54,355 bases of DNA. Origin: CAZUWH01 sp964624075. Its GTDB lineage: Bacteria > Pseudomonadota > Alphaproteobacteria > Rhodospirillales > Rhodospirillaceae. Location: contig CAZUWH010000017.1 in assembly GCA_964624075.1 (NCBI GenBank), positions 1-54,355 on the forward strand, given 5' to 3'. This document shows, one piece after another, positions 28,077 through 37,773 of this stretch (its first letter is position 1; each line of letters starts with the position of its first letter). A model generated the notes under the pieces. That model was not told the origin of the DNA and searched no databases. It saw only the letters and a list, made by a program, of their open reading frames with translations. The position numbers were made by a program, and so were the translations under genes.

Positions 28077-28688
28077 TCAAGAGTGGTCCTTTCCCTGTTG
28101 TTGCTGTCTCATTCGCCGATGGACCATGACGGTCGCGCCGATCGCGATGGCGCCCCCCATCACCCCCAACAGCACCGTGCTTTGATACTCGCCTAGAAAC
28201 CGCTCCATGGCATGACCAAAGAAGTACCCTCCGCTGGTAAACAGGATCGCCCACAGCAAGGCTGCGATTGCATTCAAAATCATGAATCGCAACCAGCCTA
28301 CGCCACTGATGGCAATGACAAACGGACTCACATTGCGCACGCCATAAACGAATCGGAACGATAGGATATACAGATCCTGGTATTTTTGTACCAGCCGGAA
28401 CGTCCATTCTATCTTTGGTCTCAGGGAGGGTCGTCGATCCAGGATGGGCTGCCCATAGCAGCGACCAATAGCATAATAGAGTTGATCACCAAGAAAACTA
28501 CCGCTGAACCCGGACAGTCCTACTAGGAATGGATCCATCAGGCCTTGTGCCGCCGTGATTCCAGCGAGAATGACAATCGTTTCACCTTCTAGAAAGGTCA
28601 GGAGCAGGATGGCGAAATACCCGTAAGTGCGCAGAAACGTCTCAGGATCATGAAACGTACCAAGAAGTGTGTTCAAAAATTCCTGCAC
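28077..28688 (-). CDS. DedA family membrane protein
   Basis: A 203-residue SNARE-associated/DedA (VTT-domain) inner-membrane protein. The family includes undecaprenyl-phosphate and phospholipid translocases important for envelope integrity. Seen: LLLTFLEGETIVILAGITAA with the conserved acidic residue, FLGDQLYYAIGRCYGQPIL, the re-entrant region FRLVQKYQDLYILSFRFVYGVRNVSPFVIAISG with the conserved Arg residues, and a basic C-terminal tail. The start is GTG with AGGGG five bases upstream. Neighbours give no functional hint. Confidence 0.9.
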   Translation of the reverse strand: MQEFLNTLLGTFHDPETFLRTYGYFAILLLTFLEGETIVILAGITAAQGLMDPFLVGLSGFSGSFLGDQLYYAIGRCYGQPILDRRPSLRPKIEWTFRLVQKYQDLYILSFRFVYGVRNVSPFVIAISGVGWLRFMILNAIAALLWAILFTSGGYFFGHAMERFLGEYQSTVLLGVMGGAIAIGATVMVHRRMRQQQQGKDHS

Positions 28689-28991
28689 ACGATTACCCCT
28701 GTGCCCTTCAACGACAGGATTATGCCGATGGTTGGATGTTGACGCAACCCAACACTGACTTCGGGATGTCTTCTAATTGGATGCCTCTTAAAAACCTTTC
28801 CCTAGTCCAAGGAGGAGGGCTTTCGAGAGGGCAGAATTGACCCATCTTTGATCCCATCCCCAGGAAAACATACCCGAATCGCTATGACACTCCAGACCGG
28901 CGGAGATGTGCGAATCCCGCAGCCCGATCCGAGGGAGAGGGTTTTCGGAAGTGCTCAAAAGGCAGCGCTTCCACATGATCGGAAAACGGCT
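28689..28991. other. 303-bp gap, no gene seen
   Basis: This lies upstream of dedA and downstream of purK. It contains a fragment with GC-rich module character (about 28795-28930) but no complete repeat and no supportable reading frame. Confidence 0.5.
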
Positions 28992-30125
28992 TCAGGCGTT
29001 CTGGCTGTTCCGCTGCACAAGATCATCAGCGCGGGGGAACAGGCGGGTGACGTGCCCCATCTTGCGACCGGGGTGGACGTCTTTCTTTCCGTAAAGGTGG
29101 AGACGAGCTGATGGATCACCGAGAATGTCCAGCCAGCGCACCACCTCATCGCCCAGGAGATTGGTCATTTCAGCATCGGCATGACGTTCAGACGTGCCAA
29201 GCGGCAGACCGCAGATCGCACGGACGAGCTGCTCAAACTGGTCCGTGCGACAGGCATCCAGAGTCCAGTGACCGGAATTATGCGGCCGGGGCGCCATTTC
29301 GTTCATCAACAGACGTCCGTCACAGGTGACAAACATCTCGACCGCCAGCACACCGACCAGATCCAGGGCGTCAGCGGTGCGGCGACCGGCCTCGACCGCC
29401 GCCGCGGCCAGGGAAGGGATCACCTGTGCCGGAACCCGTGAGGTGTGGAGCACATGATTGGTATGGGTGTTCTCGACCGGGTCGAAAGCGACCCATGCTC
29501 CATCGAGACCACGGGCGATGATGACGGAGATCTCGTGCGCGAAATCGATGGAGGCTTCCAAGATTCCCACTCCCCCGGACCCGATCTGATGCCAGGCATG
29601 CCCCAGATGGGTTTCCTCATCAATGCGAACTTGGCCCTTGCCATCGTAGCCGAAACGGGCGGTTTTGAGAATGGCTGGTCGTCCCAGTTCCGATACCGCT
29701 CGTGCCAGGTTGCCCTGGCCGACGACACGGCGCCATGGTGCCGTCTCCAACCCGATGGTATTGAAAAAGGTCTTTTCCTGTATCCGGTCCTGAGCTACCT
29801 CGAGAACATTCCAGTCCGGGCGCACAATGACTTGTTCTGCTACCAAACGAACACTGTCGACAGGTATATTCTCGAATTCAATGGTCACCACGTCTATCTT
29901 CGCGGCAAAGGCGCGTAGGGCATCGACATCATCGTAAGATGCGATGGTGGTCTCTGCTGCCACCTGGGCGGCGGGACTGTCGGTCTCCGGGGTGAAAACA
30001 TGGCAGCGGTAGCCCAGCCGCGCCGCTGCCAGGGCAGTCATGCGGCCCAGCTGGCCTCCCCCAAAAATGCCGATGAGACTGCCGGGCGGCACGGGACGGA
30101 TCGGGATTTTCCTGTCGTTTGTCAT
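28992..30125 (-). CDS. purK: 5-(carboxyamino)imidazole ribonucleotide synthase
   Basis: PurK is an ATP-grasp enzyme that carboxylates AIR to N5-CAIR in de novo purine synthesis. The 377-residue protein shows the N-terminal GIFGGGQLGRMTALAAARLG, VVTIEFENIP, ATP-grasp elements (RPAILKTARFGYDGKGQVRI) and the C-terminal EMAPRPHNSGHWTLDAC. Its ATG overlaps the purE stop (ATGA), so the two genes are translationally coupled. It is complete. Confidence 0.96.
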   Translation of the reverse strand: MTNDRKIPIRPVPPGSLIGIFGGGQLGRMTALAAARLGYRCHVFTPETDSPAAQVAAETTIASYDDVDALRAFAAKIDVVTIEFENIPVDSVRLVAEQVIVRPDWNVLEVAQDRIQEKTFFNTIGLETAPWRRVVGQGNLARAVSELGRPAILKTARFGYDGKGQVRIDEETHLGHAWHQIGSGGVGILEASIDFAHEISVIIARGLDGAWVAFDPVENTHTNHVLHTSRVPAQVIPSLAAAAVEAGRRTADALDLVGVLAVEMFVTCDGRLLMNEMAPRPHNSGHWTLDACRTDQFEQLVRAICGLPLGTSERHADAEMTNLLGDEVVRWLDILGDPSARLHLYGKKDVHPGRKMGHVTRLFPRADDLVQRNSQNA

Positions 30126-30619
30126 GTCGAGGCGGACGGATACTCAGCCACACTGTCCGTATTGTGCCGACGCCACGCTGTAACTGCCGCAGCGACCGTT
30201 GCATCCCCAAGGCCGATCACCGCCGCAGCCAGTAGAGCTGCGTTGATGGCGCCGGCTTGACCGATCGCCAGAGTCCCAACCGGCACGCCGGCAGGCATCT
30301 GCACGATCGACAGAAGGCTATCCATCCCCTGCAGGGCCTTGCTTTCCACCGGAACCCCGAACACTGGCAAGGATGTCAGGGCCGCCGTCATGCCAGGCAG
30401 ATGCGCGGCACCCCCTGCTCCGGCGATGATGACTTGCAGTCCCCGGCCCCGGGCGCTGCTGACATAATCGTACAGCCTTTGTGGTGTGCGATGGGCGGAA
30501 ACGATACGGGTTTCATGAGGCACGCCCAGCTCGGCCAGTAGCGCTACCGCATGGCGCATGGTCTCCCAATCCGATTGGCTTCCCATGATGATGCCGACAA
30601 CTGGCCGATCCTCTGCCAA
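30122..30619 (-). CDS. purE: N5-CAIR mutase
   Basis: PurE converts N5-CAIR to CAIR, the step after PurK. The class I signature is intact: GIIMGSQSDWETM, ETRIVSAHRTPQRLYDY and IIAGAGGAAHLPGMTAALT, then VPVESKALQGMDSLLSIVQMP. The start appears to be TTG at 30619; no nearby ATG lies upstream of the essential MGSQSD motif. The start is preceded by a run of nine G two bases upstream, which may act as a degenerate ribosome-binding site and could be length-variable. Operon: purE-purK. Confidence 0.95.
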   Translation of the reverse strand: MAEDRPVVGIIMGSQSDWETMRHAVALLAELGVPHETRIVSAHRTPQRLYDYVSSARGRGLQVIIAGAGGAAHLPGMTAALTSLPVFGVPVESKALQGMDSLLSIVQMPAGVPVGTLAIGQAGAINAALLAAAVIGLGDATVAAAVTAWRRHNTDSVAEYPSAST

Positions 30620-30621
30620 CG

Positions 30622-30630
30622 CCCCCCCCC
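30622..30630 (-). repeat. G9 tract in the purE leader
   Basis: On the coding strand AAGGGGGGGGGCG directly precedes the TTG start of purE. It is placed where the ribosome-binding site should be. Confidence 0.7.
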
Positions 30631-30947
30631 TTGACGGTGCCAGGACTTACACGAAGGACATTATAAAGGCCTGCAAGAATGACGCAAGGCTCTTGCCAGT
30701 TGTTCACGACGGGCAAAATGTCGCGCAACTTCCACCTGCCTGCCAACCGACGCGCCCTGATCGTAACTGATCGTGGCTCCCCCAGGCACCGGTAAACCGC
30801 ATCCGCGGCCCTTAAGCCTTTGTGCCACTCGGCGCGCCACCGTAGCCGCAGCAATTCTATGAGCGCAAACCAAAACTCACGCTCATGGGCATTACCCTCA
30901 ATGACAGTACCGCCTCTCTCTCAAAGGACTGCGGGATGCACACATCC
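30631..30947. other. 317-bp gap between purE and rpsD
   Basis: It should hold the purEK promoter and the end of the rpsD transcript. A hairpin with arms ATGAGCG/CGCTCAT (about 30858-30888) is visible, but no T-run follows it, so it is not called a terminator. No gene is seen. Confidence 0.4.
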
Positions 30948-31562
30948 TTATCTTGAGTAGAACTCAACTACCAGATTTGGTTCCATCTGGACCGGATAGG
31001 GAACATCCACCAACTTAGGGGATCGCACAAACCGGCCCTTCAGGACTTTGCCCTCCACTTCCAGATAATCGGGCACATCACGTTCACTGGACTGGATGGA
31101 TGCCATGAACAGAGGAATCTGTTTCGATTTTTCCCTGATCTCGATCATGTCACCATCATGCACAAGGTAAGATGAAATGGTCACACGACGGCCGTTGACC
31201 AGAATATGGCTGTGGCTCACCACCTGGCGCGCGGCGAACACTGTCGGGACGAATTTCATGCGATAGACCACCGCATCCAGCCGGCGTTCCAACAGGGCGA
31301 TCAGGTTCTCAGAGGTGTCTCCCCGACGACGCACGGCCTCGGCATAATAATGGCGGAACTGTTTCTCGGACACATTGCCGTAATAGCCTTTCAGCTTCTG
31401 CTTGGCCATGAGCTGGGTGCCATAGTCCGACGGCTTGCGCCGGCGGGCTCCATGCTGGCCAGGAGCAGAGTCGCGGCGGGTGATCGGGCTTTTCGGGCGG
31501 CCCCACAAGTTGACCTGCAAACGGCGATCGATCTTGTGTTTGGTCGTCTGGCGCTTAGTCAT
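30948..31562 (-). CDS. rpsD: 30S ribosomal protein S4
   Basis: S4 is a primary 16S rRNA-binding protein. The 205-residue product is full length: KHKIDRRLQVNLWGRPKSP, PGQHGARRRKPSDYGTQL, QKLKGYYGNVSEKQFRHYY, then the S4 RNA-binding domain (LERRLDAVVYRMKFVPTVF, HILVNGRRVTISSYLV) and the C-terminal VEFYSR. This zinc-free version lacks the N-terminal cysteine motif. ATG 31562 is chosen by homology; longer in-frame starts add a non-homologous leader. It is monocistronic here, as is usual in alphaproteobacteria, with a CAGC element upstream. Confidence 0.97.
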   Translation of the reverse strand: MTKRQTTKHKIDRRLQVNLWGRPKSPITRRDSAPGQHGARRRKPSDYGTQLMAKQKLKGYYGNVSEKQFRHYYAEAVRRRGDTSENLIALLERRLDAVVYRMKFVPTVFAARQVVSHSHILVNGRRVTISSYLVHDGDMIEIREKSKQIPLFMASIQSSERDVPDYLEVEGKVLKGRFVRSPKLVDVPYPVQMEPNLVVEFYSR

Positions 31563-31757
31563 GATTGTTTTCGGTTGTTTTTCCGGTTGTTGACGAGCGC
31601 ACAGCGGCGCCATTGTCCCGATAGTCCCTGCCACCTTCTCCGTCATGCCTGGCGGCACGGAAAGAAGCTACGGGCGGGGCATCTGCCCGCTTTCTCGGGA
31701 ATGAAATCGCTTCTTACAGGGGAACCGCGCGCCTTGTCAATTGTTCATGGGCTGTTT

Positions 31758-32060
31758 CAGCGATTCTCATTATAGGAATGACACTGACTTGCAGAAGAGG
31801 CATCCCTGCACCCCCCTCCCCGGAGGGAATACGCCCTTTCCATGAAGGGAAGCCCTTCTCCATCTGACGGGAAAACTCCCTCCCCCTGGGTTGAATACCC
31901 TCTCCCCCTTGAGGGGGGAGGGTCGGGGTGGGAGCGATTGGAACGTCTGGTGCGGCGGGCGGTGAGGGGGCTTGTAACGGTCACGCCATCGGGCGCACAG
32001 GGGCTGACAAGTGCCAGACGGAAGGGGGAGGGCGGCAGTATCCAGGAGGAAGGTCTCATG
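31758..32060 (+). repeat. CAGC element, left end intact, right end lost
   Basis: It starts CAGCGATTCTCATTATAGG and continues with GACACTGACTTGCAG as in the 53445 copy (reverse strand). GC-rich hairpins and the GTCTGG...CCAGAC core (AACGTCTGGTGCGGCGG to AAGTGCCAGACGG) follow. The right terminal repeat is absent. It lies upstream of rpsD, within its likely promoter region. Confidence 0.7.
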
Positions 32061-32269
32061 CCCCCCATGGGGCCATTGTTTGCGTTGACCTGAAACTGTA
32101 TACACTTTAGGCTTGATCCGAAACCGTCTGGTGGCACGATACACAGAAGTGACCCTCATGATCGTGGGGAGCACCATGTAGGCCATGGGTTTGAAACGGT
32201 TCCAAAGGATGGGTATGCTTCTGGTGCTTCTCGCTGAGGGCTATGCGGTAATGGCACGTCTCATTTAAA

Positions 32270-34362
32270 ACCTGCTGGAGCGGTGAGAAAATCATGCTTC
32301 CGAGGTCGTCATCGCCGGTTCTCTCCGTGAAGCGGAACGTCTGCTGCAAACAGGCACGACGGTCGATATGGTGCTGCTTGATCTCGATCTGCCGGACTCC
32401 AATGGGACCGACACCCTCGACAGCCTGTTACGCCTAGTGCCCGACGTGCCGCCGGTCATCGTGCCGACCGGGCTGGACGATGAATCCGTAGCCCTGAAGG
32501 TCATGTTGAACGCAAGCATGTGTTCAGAGCACTTGGAGAAAGCGGTCTTCTGCTCGATGGCATTCTGAACAGTACCCGCGACGCGATCATGGCGTTGGAA
32601 GTGGTGCGTGGCGCCAGCGGTGTGGTGGAGGATTTTCGCTGGCGGCTGGCCAATCTGGCTTGCGAGCGGGTGCTGGGGTTGCATGCTCGTGAACTGGTGG
32701 GGCAGACTCTGCGCACCGTGATGCCACAGGCAGGGAACAGCGGTCTGTTCGAGGGCTTGGTGAGCGTGGTCGAATTTACCAACACTTTCGATATCGAATG
32801 GCCCACGGAACGACATGGTCGGGAGATTTGGCTGCACGTGGTGGCGGTACGACTGGCCGATGGAGTTGCCGTGACCATGGCCGATGTCACCAACCGCATC
32901 CGCGCCACCCGGGCCATTGCCAGCCGCGAGGAACGGTTACGTCGCATTCTCGAAACCGTGATCGACGGTATCATTACCATCGACTCCCGTGGGATCATCG
33001 AAACCTTCAACCGGGCGGCCGAAAGCATCTTCGGTTATGGGGCCGACGAGGCTCTGGGCCGTTCCATCAATATACTGATGCTTGAATCCCATCGCAGTCG
33101 CTATGATCAATACCTCGCCGCCTATCTGGCTACCAGGAAGAGCAGCGTCATCGGGCGTGGCCGTGAGGTGGAGGCGGTGCGCAAGGACGGTACCACCTTT
33201 TCTTGTAATTTAGCTGTAAGTGAAATGCGTCTGGGCAATCGGACGCTGTTCATCAGTGTCGTTCGCGACATCACAGAGCACAAGAAGAACGAGCAGAGGC
33301 TGCGTTTTCTGGCCAGCCGCGATCCGTTGACCGGCCTTGCCACAACCTGGCCCTGTTCCGCGAACACCTTGACTATGATCTCCTTTTTCCTGTAATGAAG
33401 GTAATTCCGTGGGCGTCATGTTCAGCTATCTCGACCGTTTCAAGAATATCAATGATACCCCCGGCTACCAGGCCGGTGGTCAGGTGCTGTGGGAGGCCGC
33501 CCGGTGGCTGGAACGTTGCTTGAACGAGCGTTGCGTCCACAAAAACGACACCTCGATCAGGTTGCCAGGAATCGTGGCGCGGTTGCTAGGGGATGAATTC
33601 ACGATCCTGATCGAAGGCGTGCGCAACACGGAAACGGTAGCGCCGTGGCGGCGCGCGAGGCGATCAATCAGCTCTCGCAACCTTATGAAGTTGATAGGCG
33701 TGATGTCTATATTTATGCCTGTATAGTCTGTGAAATCTATCAAGGTAATTCATATGGCGTGTCAAATATACTGAAGGTGGTTGATGCGGCCCTGAACGAG
33801 GAGAAATGCAATGGTAGTAGCAATTTATAGTTCTATACTTCCGAGCTGTCTTCTCGTATAGGGAAAAAGTTGCAGATAGAAAACGGTCTGCGCATGGCAC
33901 TGGAACGTGGGGAACTCCCTTGCCTATCAGCTAAAGGTCGATCTTTTCACACAACAGATCAGTGGGTATGAGACTCTGCTGCGGTGGAACAGTGCCAAGT
34001 TGGGGCTCGTTTCCCCCGCCGAGTTCATCCCGGTTGCCGGGGAAACTGGTCTTATCATTTCCATTGGCGAATGGGTACGGAAAACGGCCTGTGCCCAGGT
34101 CGAAGCCTGGCATGCGGCAGGGTTGTCCCTGATGCAGGTCACCGTCAACCTGTCGGCCCGTTAATTCCGCGATATCAGCCTGACCAGTCGCGTTCTTTCC
34201 ATAGTCGATGAAACGAACATCACCACGTCCTTTCTGGAGCTGGAACTGACGGAAAGCACGCTCGTGAAAGTGGCTGAATTCATAACCGTTTTCCAGAGGC
34301 TCAACGGCCCCTCCGACACACAAAAAGAAAAACTAGCCCGCCGGCTGACGGTCATGGGCTGA
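32270..34362 (+). pseudogene. REC-PAS-PAS-GGDEF-EAL signalling protein, inactivated
   Basis: A large c-di-GMP signalling protein can be read across frames. The receiver-domain part is VIAGSLREAERLL then MVLLDLDLPDSNGTDTL, with the phospho-acceptor Asp region. A shift near 32510 leads to a first PAS region (ILNSTRDAIMALEVV) and a second (ILETVIDGIITIDSRGIIETF, ISVVRDITEHKKNE). The GGDEF domain follows (ASRDPLTGLA), broken near 33340, with its active site reading LLGDEF instead of GGDEF. The EAL start (VDLFTQQISGYETLLRW) has ETL in place of EAL. A stop falls at 34162 and the domain ends early after ELELTEST, so the phosphodiesterase domain is truncated. The first 100 bases are uncertain. Confidence 0.88.
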
Positions 34363-34474
34363 TCCCGTGTGCCCTGCCGTCTGTTCCGGCGACTTTTGCC
34401 CGGGTGTTCACCCCGCTTCGTTCATCGGCCCCTCCTGTGTCCAGGCGGAAGCGCTGCGGTAGTGGTCCTTTCTG

Positions 34475-35317
34475 TCATGCCACTGCCTTTGCACGCACGC
34501 TCCTTTCGTATTCCGCAAGGAAGGTCAGGAGTTCCTCACGGTATTCATAATAACGGGGGTGATCAAGGAGGACGCGCCGGCTGCGGGGGGACGGGGGATA
34601 TCTACCCTCATGATCTTGCCGATGTGGGCATGGGAACCATTCGTCATCATCACCACCCGGTTGGCAAGCAGGATCGCTTCCGTCCACGTCATGGGTGACA
34701 CAGATGGCCGTGACTTGCGTGCGGGTCCAGACTTCCATCAGCACTTCCTGCAACTCCCAGCGGGTGAGGGAGTCGAGCGTGCCAAACGGCTTCGTCCAGG
34801 GGCAGCAGCTTCGGGCTGAGCGCGAAGGCACGGGCGATACCGACCCGCTGTTTCATGCCGTTGGACAGTTCAGAGGCTTTCTTGTCTCTGGCTTCGGCAA
34901 GGCCGACCCGTTCCAGATAATAGGCTACGATGTTCGACCGTTCGGCAGGTATCGCATGCGGGTAGACACGATCCACGCCCAGCGCCACGTTCTGGACGGC
35001 TGTCAGCCAGAGCATCAGGCTTGGCGCCTGTGGAACACCACGGCCCGATCGGGCCCGCGGCGATCGTCACCTCGCGCCCGTCGAGGATGATGCCGCCTTC
35101 CGAGGCCTCGGTGAGCCCTGCCGTCATCATCAGCACCGTCGATTTGCCGCATCCTGAATGGCCAATCAGGGAAACGAACTCTCCTTCTTCTATCTTCAGA
35201 TCGAAGTCCTCGACCGCCGTCAGCGGTCCTTTTGGTGTCTGATAGACCTTTTTTACTTGCGAGAACTCGACATAGCGATGGGAGGTGTAAGTACGAGTAG
35301 CCTCCCGCCATGCCTTG
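34475..35317 (-). pseudogene. nitrate/sulfonate-type ABC transporter ATPase, inactivated
   Basis: The remains of an NrtD/SsuB-like ATP-binding subunit of an ABC importer. Fragments in order: YVEFSQVKKVYQTPKGPLTA, Walker A LIGHSGCGKST, GGIILDGREVT, VALGVDRVYPHAIP, signature ELSNGMKQRVGIARAFAL, a damaged Walker B (LLPLDEAVW), LDSLTRWELQEVLMEVW, ICVTHDVD and the family C-terminus HPRYYEYREELLTFLAEYE. At least four frameshifts separate them. HPRYY-type tails are typical of the nitrate/cyanate branch, so nitrate is the best guess for substrate. No permease or binding protein is nearby; this is an orphan relic. Confidence 0.88.
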
Positions 35318-35673
35318 GGGGGGCAGGAGATGAGGGGGGTAACGGCGGGCAGGGGGGGCGGTCACCGCGGTATAGTGGCGCGTGCCCGTTGCAGGCCGGC
35401 CCTTTCTTCCTGCAACCCCTTCTTCCCGCCATTCCCGGCGGTTCTCACTATGGCGCTGCGCGCTGGTGGTAGGGTTGGAATGGCAGATGGCTGGTGGTCA
35501 GTGGTTGGTTGCTAATCACTGACGACTGACCACCCTCATGACGAAGAGTATGATCCGAAAATCATCCCGCTCTAACGTGATCCAAGGCTGCTTTTATTGA
35601 CTGTTGACCATTATTCGGTAGACGCGGCCCCTGGCCCGTCTGGTTGCCCGCAGACGCTGGAGAGATTCCCACC
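35318..35673. other. 356-bp gap with nested inverted repeat
   Basis: No gene is seen. An inverted repeat with arms GGTGGTCAGT (35493-35502) and ACTGACCACC (35525-35534), and an inner TCAGTG/CACTGA pair, is built from repeated GGT-CAGT heptamer-like words. It could form a hairpin, but no T-run marks it as a terminator. Confidence 0.5.
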
Positions 35674-36435
35674 ATGACGGACTGGAATAACCTGCATCGC
35701 GAAATCTGGTATTGGGCCGAACAGGGGCGTACGGCTACGTTCTGGTGGCGGGACGATGATGCTATAGCCCCCGATGCGAAGCTGGACCATCTGCTGGCTG
35801 TGGCGGCGGAAACAACCACACCAGTCGCGCTCGCAGTCATCGCGGGCGTAGCCGATCCGCTCCTGGCAGAGCGTATAGCCCCTGCCCGGGAGGTATCCGT
35901 TGTACAGCACGGCTTTGCTCATGCCAACCACGCGCCAGAAGGACAGCCTCAGGACGAATACGGACCGGAGCGGACAGTGGCAGAACGGTTGGCCGAACTG
36001 GCAGAGGGCCGGCAGCGGATGATGCGCCTGCCACGGTTTGTACCGGTTCTGGTGCCACCGTGGAACCGTTTGCCGCATGATCTCCTTGCGCATCTGCCGG
36101 CGATTGGTCTCCAGGGTGTTTCCGCCTGGGGACCCCGCCCGTGCTCCCAGCCGGCCCCGGGGGTGCGGCAGGTAAACGTTCATGTCGATCTCATGGACTG
36201 GAATACCCGACGCTTCTGTGGTCATGAGCGGGGGCTCGGCCAAATGATCAACCATCTGCGCGCCCGGCGGCTGGGTACTGTCGATACCAGCGAACCGACC
36301 GGGCTCATGACCCATCATGCCTTTCATGGCCCGGGGGGCTGGGCGTTCCTTGTCGAACTGCTGCGGCAGACCAGGCCCCGGCCGGGTATCCGTTGGCTGT
36401 CAGCCGGGGAAGCGTTCGCCCAGCCGCCGCCGTAG
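35674..36435 (+). CDS. polysaccharide deacetylase-like protein
   Basis: A 253-residue NodB-superfamily protein (divergent carbohydrate esterase 4 fold). Visible elements: the metal-binding acidic cluster FWWRDDDAIAPD, the metal His motif HGFAHANHAP, VPVLVPPWNRLP and the C-terminal GLMTHHAFHG. There is no signal peptide or membrane helix, so it would act in the cytoplasm or be exported in an unusual way. ATG 35674 is used because GGAGAG lies ten bases upstream; a longer start at 35644 is possible. Its substrate is not evident. It is convergent with the ferredoxin reductase gene. Confidence 0.85.
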   Translation: MTDWNNLHREIWYWAEQGRTATFWWRDDDAIAPDAKLDHLLAVAAETTTPVALAVIAGVADPLLAERIAPAREVSVVQHGFAHANHAPEGQPQDEYGPERTVAERLAELAEGRQRMMRLPRFVPVLVPPWNRLPHDLLAHLPAIGLQGVSAWGPRPCSQPAPGVRQVNVHVDLMDWNTRRFCGHERGLGQMINHLRARRLGTVDTSEPTGLMTHHAFHGPGGWAFLVELLRQTRPRPGIRWLSAGEAFAQPPP

Positions 36436-36482
36436 CGTCTGGTATAGCGCTGGACCCTGCCGCCGGCGGCTCCGCCTTTCCC

Positions 36483-37502
36483 TTATGGCACGGGAACGCC
36501 CATGGTTGTCGAGTGTTCGAAGTGGAGCGCTTCGCCAGGGTGAACGAAAGTGTAGGCGGTATGAGCGACACGGGTTGCTTCAGCGAAGCCGGTCAGAATA
36601 AGCTTCAATTTGCCAGGATAGGTGGCAATGTCGCCAACGGCAAGGATGCCTTTTTCACTGGTCATGCCGGTGGCCGGATCGACAACGATGTGGTTGTGGT
36701 CAAGGGCAAGCCCCCAGCCGGCGATGGGCCCCAGCGTCTGCGCCAGTCCGAAAAACGCCAGCAGGACATCGGCCTCAAGACGTCGGCTCTGTCCGTCCGG
36801 GGTGGTCACGATGACCGCAGACAGCTGGCCCTCGCGGCCTTCCAACCCGTGGAGCTGACAAGGGACCACCAGATCCAGCCGTCCGGCCTGTGCCAGCTGC
36901 TGCAAACGGGCGGCACTGTCTGGCGTGGCACGAAATTTGGGCCGGCGATGAACCACCCTTACCCGTGCTGCCACGTCGGCCAGGGACAGCGCCCAGTCAA
37001 CGGCTGAATCCCCCCCGCCAGCGATGACCACCCGTTGCCCCCGGAAGTCCTCGCGACGGCGAACCATGTAAAAGACGCTTTTGCCCTCGAAGAGTTCGAT
37101 ATTCGCCAACGGCGGCCGATTGGGGCCGAAAGCGCCAACCCCGGCGGCAATGATGATGACCCGGCCCGTAAGGTACATTCCCCTGGTGGTGGTGACCAGG
37201 AGGTCGCCAGCGTCCTGCCGCTCTACCCGTTCGACCCGCTGTCCCAGATGAAAAACGGGATGGAAAGGAGCAGCCTGCTCTTCCAGACGGGTGATCAGAT
37301 CGGCCGCCAGGATGCGGGGGTAGGCAGGAATGTCGAAAATGGGTTTTTCCGGATAGAGCGCGGTAAGCTGGCCGCCGATGTCGTCCAGGGCATCGATTAC
37401 ATGACAGCGGATTCCGACCATGCCGCAGGCGAAGACGGAAAACAGGCCAATCGGACCGGCGCCAATCACGATGGCATCGGTGGTGTGGATGATATCGGAC
37501 AT
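36483..37502 (-). CDS. ferredoxin-NADP reductase, thioredoxin reductase-like
   Basis: A 339-residue FAD/NAD(P)-binding reductase of the YumC/TrxR-like FNR type. It shows the FAD motif DAIVIGAGPIGLFSVFACG, GGQLTALYPEKPIFDIPAYP (the family signature for this group), the NADPH motif VVIAGGGDSAVDWALSLAD and the C-terminal FAD contact GILAVGDIATYPGKLKLI. The CxxC redox pair of thioredoxin reductase is absent, which separates it from TrxB. It probably supplies reduced ferredoxin or flavodoxin for Fe-S cluster and other biosynthesis, inferred from the family. A strong GGGGGAG lies upstream of the ATG. It is complete. Confidence 0.93.
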   Translation of the reverse strand: MSDIIHTTDAIVIGAGPIGLFSVFACGMVGIRCHVIDALDDIGGQLTALYPEKPIFDIPAYPRILAADLITRLEEQAAPFHPVFHLGQRVERVERQDAGDLLVTTTRGMYLTGRVIIIAAGVGAFGPNRPPLANIELFEGKSVFYMVRRREDFRGQRVVIAGGGDSAVDWALSLADVAARVRVVHRRPKFRATPDSAARLQQLAQAGRLDLVVPCQLHGLEGREGQLSAVIVTTPDGQSRRLEADVLLAFFGLAQTLGPIAGWGLALDHNHIVVDPATGMTSEKGILAVGDIATYPGKLKLILTGFAEATRVAHTAYTFVHPGEALHFEHSTTMGVPVP

Positions 37503-37773
37503 GGGATGGCTCCCCCTTGTTCCTTGCCCGTCAGGGCGTTAAGGAATGCGGCAGGATGATGGATGCGGTTGAATTGGACAACAGACCTTTTTCATCGCTC
37601 TCTTTCCGATCCGGTCAACCCCGGGTGGGACACAGGCCATGCTCCAGATGAACTTGACCGGAAAGAAGGTCACGAAAGGAATCTCGCGAAACTGCTCTGC
37701 CTTTATTGCAACAACCCTGGCCGCGAACGCCCCCGTCCCGTTCGCATTCTCATTCAGGTGCAGAACAAAGGGT

